Shown here piece by piece: positions 12,223 through 23,342 of a stretch of DNA of 64,000 nucleotides (its first letter is position 1; the number at the start of each line of letters is the position of its first letter). Made by a program: the position numbers and the translations under genes. The notes beneath the pieces were generated by a model, which was not told the DNA's origin, did not search any database, and saw only the letters and a list, made by a program, of their open reading frames with translations. The DNA lies in NCBI RefSeq assembly GCF_029227915.1, contig NC_079875.1:30697501-30761500 (forward strand). Direction: 5' to 3'. The stretch is from Hydractinia symbiolongicarpus. Its lineage: Eukaryota > Cnidaria > Hydrozoa > Anthoathecata > Hydractiniidae.

Positions 12223-12251
12223 CTTACGCCACTCTCTTGACGGCTCTTCTC
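12223..12251 (-). pseudogene. 29-nt exon candidate of proline-rich gene copy 2
   Basis: Bounded on the minus strand by the acceptor CAATTTAG and the strong donor GTAAGTATT. It encodes an Arg/Lys-rich peptide. Being 29 nt, its inclusion or skipping changes the frame of the next exon, switching it between Thr-rich and Pro-rich reading. Confidence 0.4.
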
Positions 12252-12330
12252 GGATTCTAAATTGATAAAAACGTCGATAATAACTTGATGGTAAAGAACC
12301 GTAAGGAGAAAATAATTTTATGTTACTTAC

Positions 12331-12494
12331 CCTTCGGACGTTGTGATACACAAAGTATCGTTGCCCATTCCTCCACACTTGTCCTTGCTGTGGTGCTGGT
12401 TGCTGTTGTTCAGGCTCCTCCGCCTGGCCTGCTTCTTCTTGTTGTTGTTGTTGATGTTTGGTTGTTGTTCTTGTTGATCTTGTTGTTCGTTATT
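12331..12494 (-). pseudogene. Gln/Pro-rich exon of proline-rich gene copy 2
   Basis: Minus-strand exon candidate between the acceptor TTTTTGTAG at 12495 and the donor GTAAGTAAC at 12330. One frame reads a CAA-repeat polyglutamine run, then EEAGQAEEPEQQQPAPQQG and VWRNGQRYFVYHNVRR immediately before the donor (phase 0). That frame has a TAA right at the predicted exon start, so either an internal AG is the true acceptor or the gene is dead. The gene, if real, continues into 12223-12251 and 11670-11996. No domain recognised. Confidence 0.4.
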
Positions 12495-12965
12495 CTACAA
12501 AAACGTGTGTATGTCACTTTTTAGTGCTGCATGAGTAAGAACATGTGATGTTACGAATAGCCTCGTGTATTTTATTGTAAATTTTTTCTGTTATTTTGTA
12601 TAATGAACTGTTTGTTTTTTATATTTTGTAATCTAATGAGTGAAGACTGTGTGCACTAAATAACTTGTGCTTCATAACCCCTTTGTGGAAGATTTATGGG
12701 TAGTGGTAATATACAACATGCTAAATGAACTGATATTTGTTGATTTGGATGTGCCCCTCAAAATCAGATCTATTTTACATTTCTGTAAACTTTTATGACG
12801 ACGGACCGTATACAATGTTTCCAAAAAAATAATAATGTACGATACGGTTTACTTGTACTTAAGGGCTAAAACTGGCGTTCAACCTCCCATAATAATCCAA
12901 ATTTCCCAAAAAACATTTTTAGCCTGCACTGGACACGTAATTTATCTGACAATACAATGGGAGCA

Positions 12966-14030
12966 CTTGCTAAGAGAAGTTTCCAGGATGACCGAAACTA
13001 TGTAAAGTAGAGTAGTGAGAACGTCTTTGATCCCATGTCTTTAGGCTCGAGTGCTTCTTTCGTATCGTAGTGCTGTGGGGGAGAACTGTCATACCTGATC
13101 AGGATTTTAGAAGTCACATTGTGGCATCGGTATCGATGCCACTGTTGAATCACAACCACGGTGTGAAAGTGTTCGAAGTGGAAGCAGTGCAGGAAGTAAT
13201 GGGGTGGAATGTTGAGTAGGAATTGCGGGTGGCTGTAAGGGTGAATATGGAGGTGAATATGTATGGTGTTGTAAGTATGGATGTAATTGCGGACGGTGAG
13301 ATGACTGACGCCGACACAGACGGTAAAGACAACAATGACACAGCACGAGTTGACGACACAAAAGATGATAAACAAGAGGAAGAGGAAGACAAAAAGGATA
13401 AAAAAGTGGATGCAGAAGTGAATGAAGGTGTCAGGACAATGAGGACGGTAGGGAAGGTGCAGAGGAAGACAAAGAAATTGCAGACGAGGAAGATGAGAAG
13501 GTAGATGAGGAGGCAGAACATCAATTAGAAACAGATCGTAGGCGTACCCTGGTTTGATACCTCCGTTGAAAGTCTTGCTCTACTGCCTAAGTAAGAAAAA
13601 GGAATTCAGCGTGAAGCAATATCAGTATTTACAATATCAGGTTAAAGCAATTTTTTTGCCTGGAGCATGTAATTGACATTGAAGTAACTTTGAACTGGCG
13701 TGCATAGGGACTGTTATTTGTAGCTATTACGTCATCATACGCTTTTAATCAAATTAATAGCCCTCGTAAAGTGGATTTTATTACATGATGCAAAGTAATG
13801 GGCAAGGTTGCAAGAAATAGTGATGAAGGAAATATGTATGACTGGCAAATTCTTCTGGAATTATTCGCAGTCGAAATAAATTAAATTCCGCGAAATCACA
13901 TGTTTTTTTGTCTTCCTTTCGTCTGTAAATGCGAAGTCCACTTTAATCACAAAGCAACGCATATTCTATGCGGTCACTCATTAAAGAGACAAAAATCTGC
14001 ACTGTTCTACCGATTTGCTAAAATTTAGAT
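12966..14030 (+). pseudogene. Cys-rich/acidic module plus block D, copy B3
   Basis: The left part (12966-13215) matches 4371-4680 and the right part (13110-14030) matches 10440-11290. The plus-strand Cys frame reads VESQPRCESVRSGSSAGSN, then a stop, then WCCKYGCNCGR and a stop. The acidic frame is open from 13223 to about 13425, with DADTDGKDNNDTARVDDTK and a Glu/Asp/Lys block, then needs a shift to reach EEDKEIADEEDEKVDEEAEH and RRRTLV before a stop at about 13555. In B2 the last codons instead read RRRTLVSYLR. The pattern suggests a protein with a Cys-rich and a highly acidic region. Function unknown. Confidence 0.4.
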
Positions 14031-15384
14031 AAAAATATGAAACAAACGAAATATTGTGACATCAAAGATCCGATCATAGTGTCAATATGTGTATCTGCAA
14101 GTATAATATGTTACGATTACAATTGTATATCAAGAATTATAGGTACAAGAAACTAGATCTCAACCTGTGAAAAAATTTGTGCAAGCGTTACATTACGACG
14201 GAGTTTTTGAATTCAAGATCAATTAATGGCGTATTAAACAGCGACCAATTTGTTAAGCTGTTTCAGAGTCTTTACGTACGTTACGGTTATAACTTGATTT
14301 GATGGAAGTGCTCTGTGTTGTTTGATGCGCACACGTTTATCAAAAGCAAAGCGATTTCAAGTCCTGCTTGCCGAATGATAATTGTGCGAAATAATTCAGA
14401 TTCAAGTCATTATTGCTTCGCTTGCACCATATCTTTCATGACGATATTTAAATAGTGTTTTGGTGTTAGATAAACAGTTCTCGATTATTCTGATGACACT
14501 GAAACATTTTACCATGACAAATGGTTTGGTCACGCTTTGTAATAAACACCAGCAAGTAACGCAATTGTTCTCCACAACTTATAAATAAGTGTCTGTCTGG
14601 GACAAAAAAGTGAATGTGTTTATTTTTTCGAAACGAAGTTTTTGTCCCAAACCGACTTAAAATTAGTATAATAATTCTTTATTAGGAGAGCACTTCGTGA
14701 TGTTATAAGTCATAAGCAAATTTGTCCACGTGACATACAACTAGTAATTTATTACATATTAGGAAATGTATTTCATAGATATGCTTAAATTTCGAGAACA
14801 GCATCCGTGAACTGGAATAATTGACAATCTGATAAGAGCGTCATTTTGCACTAAAAATTGCAGCGAACATAAAATAAACAACGCTTGACGCGCAGACTGC
14901 AATTCACAAACATGTAATGTAGCAAGCAAGTAAAAATAAGCAAATTTTAATTATATTTTTCTATTTTGCGTGTTGATTATTGTTTAAAAATGTGACCACT
15001 GTAAACAGCCTCCCTTTAATCGCATTATAATTATTTTCTCCATTCACCGTCGAATATAACAGGGTCTTGATTCTAGGCAGCCGTTTACAGTGTAAAAATA
15101 TTACGCCACTGTCATAAAATAGCGAATTAAAGAAAAACTACCTCTACAAAATAATGCATTGACAATTCTTTAGGAGCTGCAAATAGGACATCGCTTTGGA
15201 CCGTCTGACCTTTCTAACTCAATGATAAATAGAATTAACACATGTTTTCAGATGTCTGTCTACCCGCTGCGCCTGTTGTTGTATGGCTATAACGCTGATC
15301 AAAATGATGTATAGAAACATGTAGCTCTGACGAACGGTTAAGGAGATATAAGGGTTTAAACTTCTTCTGACGTAGAAAAAAATT
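14031..15384. other. Non-coding stretch
   Basis: No supported gene, RNA or terminal repeats. Short chance frames only. Confidence 0.5.
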
Positions 15385-15402
15385 ATTTATTTATTTATTA
15401 TT
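15383..15402. repeat. (TTTA)n tract, possible LINE tail
   Basis: A short run of TTTA/TTAT units in TTATTTATTTATTATTTG. Followed on the plus strand by a stretch (15407-15679) open on the minus strand for 90 codons but with no recognisable domain. This could be the 3' end of a degraded minus-strand retroelement, but no RT motif supports it. Confidence 0.3.
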
Positions 15403-16021
15403 TGCTTCAAGTTGGCTTTACATAGTACCAAAATACTGACCAATTTACACCAACCACAAAATTAAAACACAACATAGAAAGATTATAAAAAGAAAATAAC
15501 CATATTACTAGATTTTTCAGGGAAATCACTGCACAACCTACACAGCTTACAAAAACATTCATCAAAACCTCATGTACACCCATCATAAACTCATCTACGT
15601 CAAGCAAACAACAACAACATTCAAACAGCACGTTCTCGTCTAAAAGTGCATATATAGGTGAATATTTATCATAACACATCCGTATTTCATTCTCAACAGA
15701 GAATGCTTCACCCCGATCAGACCTCTGATAAGTGCATATTGGCTTAGCCCCTTTAACATTACATTAATGTAATTGACGGCGGGACGTTTAATTTTCTTAT
15801 TAAGTGTCGGAAAAACACAATTATTTGAACATGTCAGTGATAATAAATAAATTCATTATAAACGTGTTAATAATAATTGCTGGACGTCAGCGTCACGAGT
15901 CACCTATTACTTGTCACTATTAGTTTCTTGTAGCATGCAGTGACATGTCACATCATCTGTTACATTAAAAAAATCGCATTGCTACCAGAGAACTTAGTTT
16001 CTGGATAGTCTTATTTCCGAG

Positions 16022-16050
16022 AAATCTCACGGTATTTAACCGTGAGATTT
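16022..16050. repeat. Perfect 12-bp inverted repeat with 5-nt loop
   Basis: AAATCTCACGGT, loop ATTTA, then the exact reverse complement. It lies in otherwise unstructured non-coding sequence with no ORF beside it. Could be a small structured RNA element, a cruciform or a relic of a foldback transposon. Confidence 0.85.
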
Positions 16051-16396
16051 TCTCATCAATTAAATTTTTGTAGCCCAGCATAAGAAAAAGTTAGCAAAAT
16101 TTTAACATTAATATTTTCTCACAGTTTTTATCTCGTTGGACATTTTTGGAGATTTAGTGTGTTAACACTTACCTTAAAACCAATAGTTTTTTAAATGTGA
16201 ATTTTAAGCGTAGTGCGAACGCGATTTTGATCGTCGACTGTTATTAAAGTTGCTTAAAGCCTCATAGTTCATAAATTTAGAACGTTAAACTGTCTAATAA
16301 AACTTTGAGAGCGTAATTGATTACTATTCTAACTTTTTATTTGAAACTGTAATATCTCACCACATTCTCTCTACTCTACCCAATTTATTATCCAAC

Positions 16397-17195
16397 TAGC
16401 CGAATTCCCGTGGAAGAATCCACTAAATGTACCAAACAAAGACATTATATGTATACCCGTTGAAACCAGAACGTTGAAATATAAGCAGGTGCAACAACAA
16501 CAACAGCAACAACAACCAACAAAGCAAAATGCAATATGTCCAACAAAATCAAAAGGCGTCTAACAACCGTTACTTAAAAAGCGAAATCAGCTAAAATTTA
16601 TACTAACACGTCATAACAAAATCAGACAATCAGTCTATTGCATACAGCAACCTTTTCAAAGTTATACACAAAATATAATGAATTAACAGTTATCTGAATT
16701 CCCGTGGAAGAATCCATTGAATCTCTCATTAAACCGATGTAAGGGATACCAAACAAAAACATACAACACAGTTATTTGAATTTTCAAAACTCACATTTCA
16801 ACCTCGACTTAGGGCTCTTTGTCTCCTTTATAACGGGATGGGATAAAGAAAAAAAGCCCTGGGATCGAGGTTGATCACAGTCTGCATTATTCTATTTTTT
16901 TTAAACACTGAAACAAATCTAAAAATATAAGTATGTGCAACAAAAAAATAATAAAAAAATTATGAAATATATATGAAAAATGTCAAAAAATCAAAGGCGT
17001 ATAACAACCGTAAAAAGCGGAATACGCTACAACTATATAATTGGTTTATCATTCCAAAAGTACGCCAGGGAAAAAGGGAAACCAAACGTTAAAAAAATAC
17101 ATTTTTCGTTAATTCGCACACAATCAGCTAGTCAATCTATTGCATACGGCTGCCATTCCAAAGTTATACTTAAAATATAACAAATTATAATTAGT
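16397..17195. repeat. Two diverged repeat units with 5' GTGGA..TCCA hairpin motif
   Basis: Two occurrences of a GAATTCCCGTGGAAGAATCC motif (about 16401 and 16697) resemble the 5' end of the repeat family seen at 18113, 30062, 30234 and 36471. Downstream of each, related blocks at about 16520-16690 and 16970-17190 share CAACAATGCA-type CAA repeats, AAGGCGT(C/A)TAACAACCGT and TCAGTCTATTGCATAC-like segments. No clear 3' end was found. Confidence 0.55.
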
Positions 17196-17199
17196 AGCT

Positions 17200-18112
17200 G
17201 AAACACAAAGAAGAGAAATCACACAGTCTGTAGTGTTAAAAACAGTAACAACTAAAAAATTACTTTTTACAGTTTATGTACGTTCTTCTCTAGGATATAC
17301 ACGCTGTTTTTATAACAATGGTGTGTTTTAGTTTCAGCCTCGATGTTTACGGGAAATAGCAAAGCATGGTTTTCCTTTGTTACGTGGTGTCATTCGTAAA
17401 GAGTGAGCCAATTACATAAATTTTTAGGACTTACGTACAGGGCACTTTGGTTACACTCATAAGCGCAGGAAATAAACCCATAAAATTTGGTACTTATTAC
17501 AAAAATACCAATGAGTTTGTTTACAAAAGAGAACAGCCTCGATGTTATTTGATGTTGTTTTTACAGGTAGCTTAGCTACTGTAATTACATTTAGGATTAA
17601 ACTAGCATTTATTACTTAATACTCAGTAAAATAGGTCAAGTTTGAATATTAAACTTGTTCGCTATAGCTAGCTAGACTAAGCATGAAAGGACAAGGCTGA
17701 GCTTTTTAAGTGGGTTAAATGTCAAAACTTAAAGAGGAAAATTACATCACTTTTTTTAAGGTTATACTACACATATCTGAGAACACCTGCAGGAAAATGC
17801 ATTGTTCATCAAGTTACCCCATATGGCTAATATGGAAGATTTCTTCCTAAAAAGCATCAAAAACTTTTTTCATGTGGATTACCTTTACATTAACAAAAAT
17901 TAAAAATTTAAAAATAAACTATTTTGTCATTCAAGTGATTTTGTCATTCATTAGTTTTCAAATTTCTCGCTGGAAATTTTTAAGGATTAAAACCCATGTC
18001 TCACAGTAACTTTTTCGTTCTTATCCAAATGTTAATACATAAGCTATGCAAGAACTTTTGCAGGAAAATAAAAACACATCAAGAGAAAAAGTTTGTTATT
18101 AAAATATTATAA
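17200..18112. other. Non-coding stretch
   Basis: No supported coding or RNA feature. Confidence 0.5.
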
Positions 18113-18412
18113 ACTAGTCGATAAGGCCCGTGGAAGGAAAACAGAGAAAAACAACCGTCATTTAAATTTTTGAGATGACGTCAGTTAATTCCACCCGTTT
18201 CCAAGTTATTTAGCTTTAAATTTAAAAGTGCAATCCAATGGCTTCACTAATCTTTATATACTTTCCTTTGACGTCAATATTGCTTTAACGTTGAAGTTTG
18301 CTAATTTACAGAAAAAAATTTATAGGCGATGTTGTATAGTCTTTATCAAAGAAATTTTACCCACTTAGCAAAAGTCACAGACAGACAGAACTGGCGTATT
18401 ATTATATAGATT
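18113..18412 (+). mobile_element. Non-autonomous repeat element, ACTAG/GTGGA family, about 300 bp
   Basis: Starts ACTAGTCGATAAGGCCCGTG and ends ACAGACAGACAGAACTGGCG followed by TATTATTATATAGAT. The same termini recur at 30062, 30234, 30566, 35967, 36139, 36471 and 40163. In this copy the right arm of the 5' hairpin is degraded. The interior contains GATGACGTCAGT, a CRE-like core also found in other members. No coding capacity. A Helitron-like affiliation is possible but unproven. Confidence 0.7.
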
Positions 18413-19130
18413 AATTTCAAACCGATTAGTCCCCGCAGTCATTTTAGTGTCAATGGTATGAAAAATTGAAACAATGACTTGAAACTTAGTATTACATGTT
18501 TTTAGACCAGTTTAATGGAATAAACCCAAAAAAAATTTTTTACTACTATCCTAGTTTCTGAGTTCTTAATTTTGGCCATTTTTGGAGACGCAGATAAACT
18601 TTTTATGACAGCATATCAATGTTGACAAGCATGTGTACAGAATACATTCTAAGTGATTCTCAGGATTAAAAATAATTCAAACAGATAAAATGTGTCCCAG
18701 GTTTAGGACCAAATACCTTATCCAGCTCAGAGAAAGTGTGAATGTGCTTCTAAAGCACAGTGCTAAATACATAAATAAATACAACGCATGGACACCGACG
18801 GTTACCTTGCAACTGGCGTCTACGCACGGTGCGTCAGCTGTAACATTATTTTGAGTCTTGTTGTTTGTGACAGTACGGTATTGTGTTACTATAGGCAAAG
18901 CACTGAGCGTCAGCTGTGACTGCAGGTCAACTTGTAACTGTAGAAGCATGTACGTGTGTTTTTCTCCGCTTCTGTGTTATGTTGATGAACGATTTTGCTG
19001 ATAATTTTAAAGTAGACTTTTAATTTGCAATATCGAAAATAAATAAAGGCATTTCAATAATGTATATTCAAAATAATATTGGCGCAGAGCATTATCCTTG
19101 ATCATTAGGAAAACATTAGTACGGAAATAA
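18413..19130. other. Non-coding stretch
   Basis: No supported feature. The 90-codon minus-strand frame at 18677-18949 shows no domain and biased composition. Confidence 0.45.
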
Positions 19131-19207
19131 AAAATACAAAGTACATTGTTCAAAAAAAATACAAAGTACATTGTTCAAAAAAAATACAAAGTACAATGTT
19201 CAAAAAC
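19131..19207. repeat. Tandem repeat, three copies of about 25 bp
   Basis: Three successive copies of AATACAAAGTACATTGTTCA with an A-run linker. The third copy has one substitution (CAATG for CATTG). It lies just downstream of the minus-strand gene ending at 19238. Confidence 0.9.
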
Positions 19208-19237
19208 GTTTATTGTAATGAACTACACCATATTATT

Positions 19238-21286
19238 CTACTTTTTCGTTTTCTTTTTCTTTAATTTTTTACTTGGAGGAGTTGGGGAAAGCTCCCGTTC
19301 GCTAGAGTGTGAAGAATCATTGTAAAAGGATTTTTCCAACAACGTATCTAAATCTATAGAATTAGTATCCTGTGCTACATCCCTCAAAGAACAGGAAGCA
19401 AACTGCAAACACAGTCCCTCAAGGTAATTATCTGTGGTCGGATTCCCATAAAAGCTTCCGAATTCGGGAATACATTGTAGCATGTTTGCATTTACCCATT
19501 GAGGGTGGGTAAACGCAAACCTTGCTACACTGTAATGGTTGCTTAGACTATAAAGACAAGCACCCAGCTTCCCCAACACCTTTGCATATTCCACTACATA
19601 GGCATCTTTCGTGGTGAAAAATTCTCCCAACTGCTTTATCGCATCACGTACATCTATTTTCGCACCTTTGTGTTAAGTATTTCGTCTTCAATTTTTCCCG
19701 CAGATCGGCAAAAGCAATTATATTGTTGTGGAGAGATGACGCTGTTTCTGATAATGCGACGCTTGGTCTACATAAGAACTCACAAGACTGAGTTTTCAAA
19801 CAAGCTTTGAAAACGTCATCTGATAAGAAATTGTTGTCACATGCTTTTCCGTACGGACAAATAAAGTCTTTAAGGAACTGTTTATGATATCTAAAAAATG
19901 TAATAGTAAAATGCATTTTAAAATCATATTTTAAACATCATTCCAATGCATAAAAAGCAACATATAACGTTATTACAATCACAACTTACCCCACGGCGAG
20001 ATTTTTTTTATTTTTTGTTGGACCGTTTTTGAAGGACGGCGCGTATCATCTAAATAAATATAAAATAATGTTTTAAAATGTCAATGATTCCATTACATAG
20101 ATTCATTATATCATGTACATAAAAACACTTACCCTGACGCTCTGCTCTTTTTTTAAGACATGTTTGAAGAAAATTAAAACAAATGTTTTTTTGCCAACAA
20201 CGACGCTTGTAGCACAGCCCACGTAACTATACCGCATAATCTTAATTTTCAACTTTTTTATACAGTTTTTTTAACTAATATGCACGCTAAAATTTACTCT
20301 TGAGTATGTTTGAAAATAAAAAATGATTATTTAGGGAAAATGTAATCACGCCCTTAAATTTACTCTTAAGTAAAATTGAGGGTGAAATAAAGAATTAATT
20401 ACAAAATAAAAAGTACTTATTCTTTCTTAATAAGAAAAAAATATTTTATTAAAAGTAAAGCGGAACATTTTATGAAAAGAGTAAATCCGTATTTATTAGT
20501 TCATTTTTTTTCACTTGCAAGTCTTGGATAAAAATACTACGTATTTCTGTTGTTTTCTTTTTCTTTTTCTTCTTCGTCTCTAGTAAATGAGTAATCATGG
20601 TCATCATTCTAAATAACCACAGGTTCATATTTATTAGTGCTAAAGTTAGTTAGGTATAATATACAAAGTATAACCTACCTGGTCGTCCTACGAGCTGTTG
20701 GTGTTTGTCCAATCTAAATTGAAATATTATATAACAGCTGCACATAATTTTTGTTCGATCAATACTTCTTACAAAATTACACTTACACAAGTGGAAGATA
20801 CTTGCACTTCACGCGTTCGTTGTTGCTTTTCAAATTGCTAAAATGGTTTTTCAGTTTGATGAAATTACAACTTTCTTTACTGTAAAAGTAGTACTATCCT
20901 TTTACACACTTTATATCATGTAACATTTAACTTACATCAAGCATAGACAAAAATGACTGTCTTCTTCTTTTATCGTTTGTGCTTGTGTTCTTGGAATCAG
21001 GTGTACCGCTAGTATTGTTATATAATTATTCAAGGATAGAGTAGATTTAAAATCTTTTCACTCGGGTTTATCTGCCACTCCAGCTTTTCCAGTATCGTCG
21101 AGATGAAAATGAACATACTTCGCTACCTTTTAATGCAATGCAGCCAGATACATGCTCGCACCTCTACTCATCATATCATTTATGTATTTGTTAAATCTCT
21201 CTTCGTCGTTTTCATCCTCTTGTACACCAGTCATCGCAATCACAGCATTTTTGTATTGCATACTGGTGGCTTTGTGACCATCAAAT
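19238..21286 (-). CDS. Unrecognised multi-exon gene, predicted nuclear protein
   Basis: Minus-strand exon chain with good splice sites: 20936-21008 (TSGTPDSKNTSTNDKRRRQ..), 20787-20837 (QFEKQQRTREVQVSSTC), 20679-20713 (IGQTPTARRTTR), a 14-nt microexon 20133-20146, 19990-20049 (DTRRPSKTVQQKIKKISPWG) and terminal exon 19238-19890. An upstream exon candidate, FDGHKATSMQYKNAVIAMTG, starts at 21286, but its junction is unclear. Exon phases 0, 2, 1, 1 carry the frame exactly into the C-terminal frame (IDVRDAIKQLGEFFTTKDAY to PPSKKLKKKKTKK at 19238). In the terminal exon, however, the longest open stretch from 19890 to about 19665 (YHKQFLKDFICPYGKACDNN) is in another frame, implying two compensating indels or a missed junction. 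The lysine-rich tail looks like a nuclear localisation signal. No family recognised; could be a domesticated or decaying transposon gene. Confidence 0.5.
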
Positions 21287-21891
21287 CTATTATAAGTGGT
21301 AAAATGGCGTCATTAATGTTGGTGACCCTGTCAAAGGTAAATTTCGAAATCGGTTTTTTTATAAACGATGGTAATTTTGAAGTTGCGACTTCCCAATTTG
21401 GGGCGAGCGTTGCTGCCAATTCGGAATAGGCCACGGATGTCCTGTTTAGCCATTTACATGTAAACGGTTTTTACTATTTTCTAAAGTCTCAATCGAAAGT
21501 CCTTAGGGAAATGATCAAAAAATGACACAGCCCCTTTGGTACGACGCGACATCTAAATATATGTAAAAAGAATGTAAATGTTGCAGTAAATGTTATAGTT
21601 AATGGCAACCTTTTCATATAACTAATTTGTAAAAAACGCATTACCTTTAAATGTTTACGACGACCAATATCAACCAAGTGACTACTGACTTAGAATATTA
21701 CACGCTGCTTTTATACTTTACTGAAATCCCTGAAGATATAAACTTATAGCGGATATTTGTTTTTTGAAACTGTATGGTGGAAAACTGAAACATAAAATTG
21801 AAGTTTTTATCTCGACGGTGAAGGCATATAACATACGTCACAGTAAATGTTCCGCACGGCCCCCGAGTCCTGAAACCCAAGCATATGCGTA

Positions 21892-21990
21892 TTAACCCTA
21901 TTTGGTATGGGGTGCATAAAGTGCCCGCGGCATTTTCAAAGTCTAATAACTTTTTAAATACTGGATGAAATTACCTGAAATTTTGTGACT
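21892..21990 (+). mobile_element. Left end of a piggyBac-like element
   Basis: The target TTAA at 21892-21895 is followed by CCCTATTTGGTATGGGGTG and then AATAACTTTTTAAATA, an arrangement typical of piggyBac-superfamily ends (TTAA target duplication, CCC start). No matching inverted end was found downstream in the window, and no piggyBac transposase is visible, so only an isolated terminus is claimed. Confidence 0.45.
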
Positions 21991-22644
21991 TTTCCTGAAT
22001 TTTATTGGACTTTCGGAAAATAAAAAAAATATTTCCAAAAATTGTCCTGTCAATGTCACTTTGTCCTTTTTGACGGGTGGTCATATCAACTTTTTATTGT
22101 AGTGCTAATAATAAATGAAACTAACCAGTTGTATGAATATGGGAATATATATGTGATAGTGACAAAAAGTCATCATACAATATTGACATGCATACTGTGT
22201 AATTTGCAGACTGGAATGGCTGTAATTTCCTATTTCTCTATTTCATATGAATTGTCATATGATAACGTCTTAGGTCATTTTGTCCCATGTCAATTCAAAT
22301 TGTCTTTACTGAGTAGCTACTGACGTAAGTGCTAATAGATACACAAAGTTTTATTCCATGACAGGTCCTAACAGTAAGGTTCTCAAATATAGGTTTTTCA
22401 AAAAAAAATTTTAAAGTTTTGATCGATTTCCATTTTCTCCTTAGAGAAATCTTTTGTCTTTATACCACCTGTTAATGTTTCTAATAATATCTTACATTCT
22501 TATATTACTTTTTTAATGACTAGTACTGTAAACAGTTTTAAAAAAGATAAAAAAAGAGAATTTCCAAGAAAAATATACTTTCGTCAACCGTTATTGATGC
22601 TTCTTTGTGCCAAGTTTCGTCACTTAAAACCAAACCGAACAAAA
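21991..22644. other. Non-coding stretch, possible interior of the piggyBac-like element
   Basis: The 93-codon plus-strand frame at 22042-22323 has no domain and is hydrophobic by composition. No other feature is supported. Confidence 0.35.
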
Positions 22645-22860
22645 TTAAATTAAATATTGGTACTTTATCATCGTTTTACAGAAAGTGCATTTTGAATGTT
22701 TCCTAATACTATCCGCTATGTAGCCGCCATAACCACTACCTCTTTTTACTATAATCCTGTCGGACAGAAGAACAGTTTCAAGTGAAATAAATTCTTGTTT
22801 GTACGAACATTTTACTTCGTCAATAAAGTTGTACATTTGTCTAGCAAATAGTTGTGCTTT
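22645..22860 (-). pseudogene. DNA-transposase C-terminal fragment (P-element/THAP9-like motif)
   Basis: The minus-strand open frame reads QMYNFIDEVKCSYKQ, then GSGYGGYIADSIRKHSKC and TFCKTMI before a stop at 22645. The pattern GY(I/V)A..(I/L)....KC..CK..(L/I) is common near the C-terminus of P-element/THAP9-type and related animal transposases. No DDE core is found in the upstream sequence. Affiliation is tentative; it is about 10 kb away from any other transposase of this type. Confidence 0.35.
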
Positions 22861-22904
22861 TTTTTTCCCGCTATGGACATTGACATTATGGCACTGTTTT
22901 TTTA

Positions 22905-22925
22905 TGCTAGCTAGCTAGCTTGCTA
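22905..22925. repeat. (GCTA)n tract
   Basis: TGCTAGCTAGCTAGCTTGCT, a short tetranucleotide run. Similar TAGC-rich patches are seen near 47385-47420 and 48170-48195. Confidence 0.8.
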
Positions 22926-23029
22926 TATGTTATCTAAGTTACATTATTATTTCAGCTAAGTGGGCAGTTTTATGCTAGCTACCTTTAGGTGTAAGTAAGG
23001 CTATACTAATTAGCTTTGTTTTTTGAAAA

Positions 23030-23342
23030 TGACCTTCCGATCAAAGACCCTTGTTTGAGGCGCCATATGTCCGAGAGAAGGTCACGATATATTAGACAAA
23101 GTAACCCATGATTCACGTGGCTAAAACTGTAGGCTGAGCTCATTTGAGCTACGAAAGTCGTCTAAGCACAGCATTCGCTCAACTAGACAACCACCTAAGA
23201 TATCAATCCTATTCTCATGCTGAGCGCTAAGCAGAAAGAATAGATTCACACTTATATAGTCTCTGGCATGACTCAGCTGGAGTTTGAACCCAAGACCTCC
23301 CGCACTGGAAGTGAACGCGCTACCACAAGGCTATCAGTTGGT
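23030..23342 (-). mobile_element. tRNA-derived SINE
   Basis: On the minus strand the head reads ATAGCCTTGTGGTAGCGCGT then CCAGTGCGGGAGGTC and GGTTCAAACTC, matching the internal pol III promoter: A-box near 23320-23333 and B-box at 23280-23290. The spacing and anticodon-arm-like stretch are tRNA-like but no complete acceptor stem forms, so it is not an intact tRNA gene. A body of about 230 bp follows, ending near GACCTTC, whose reverse complement recurs 40 bp inside (GAAGGTC). Confidence 0.75.

Noticed and set aside
15407-15679. 90-codon minus-strand frame as a membrane protein
   Set aside because: Cys/Val/Phe-rich composition, no conserved motif and no splice signals. Probably chance or a retroelement 3' region.
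21103-21434. Overlapping frames of 108 (plus) and 64 (minus) codons
   Set aside because: Neither has a recognisable domain. The only part kept is the minus-strand exon candidate starting at 21286, and that with low certainty.
23255-23342. Intact tRNA gene on the minus strand
   Set aside because: A and B boxes are present but no complete acceptor stem or paired arms can be formed, and a SINE body follows.
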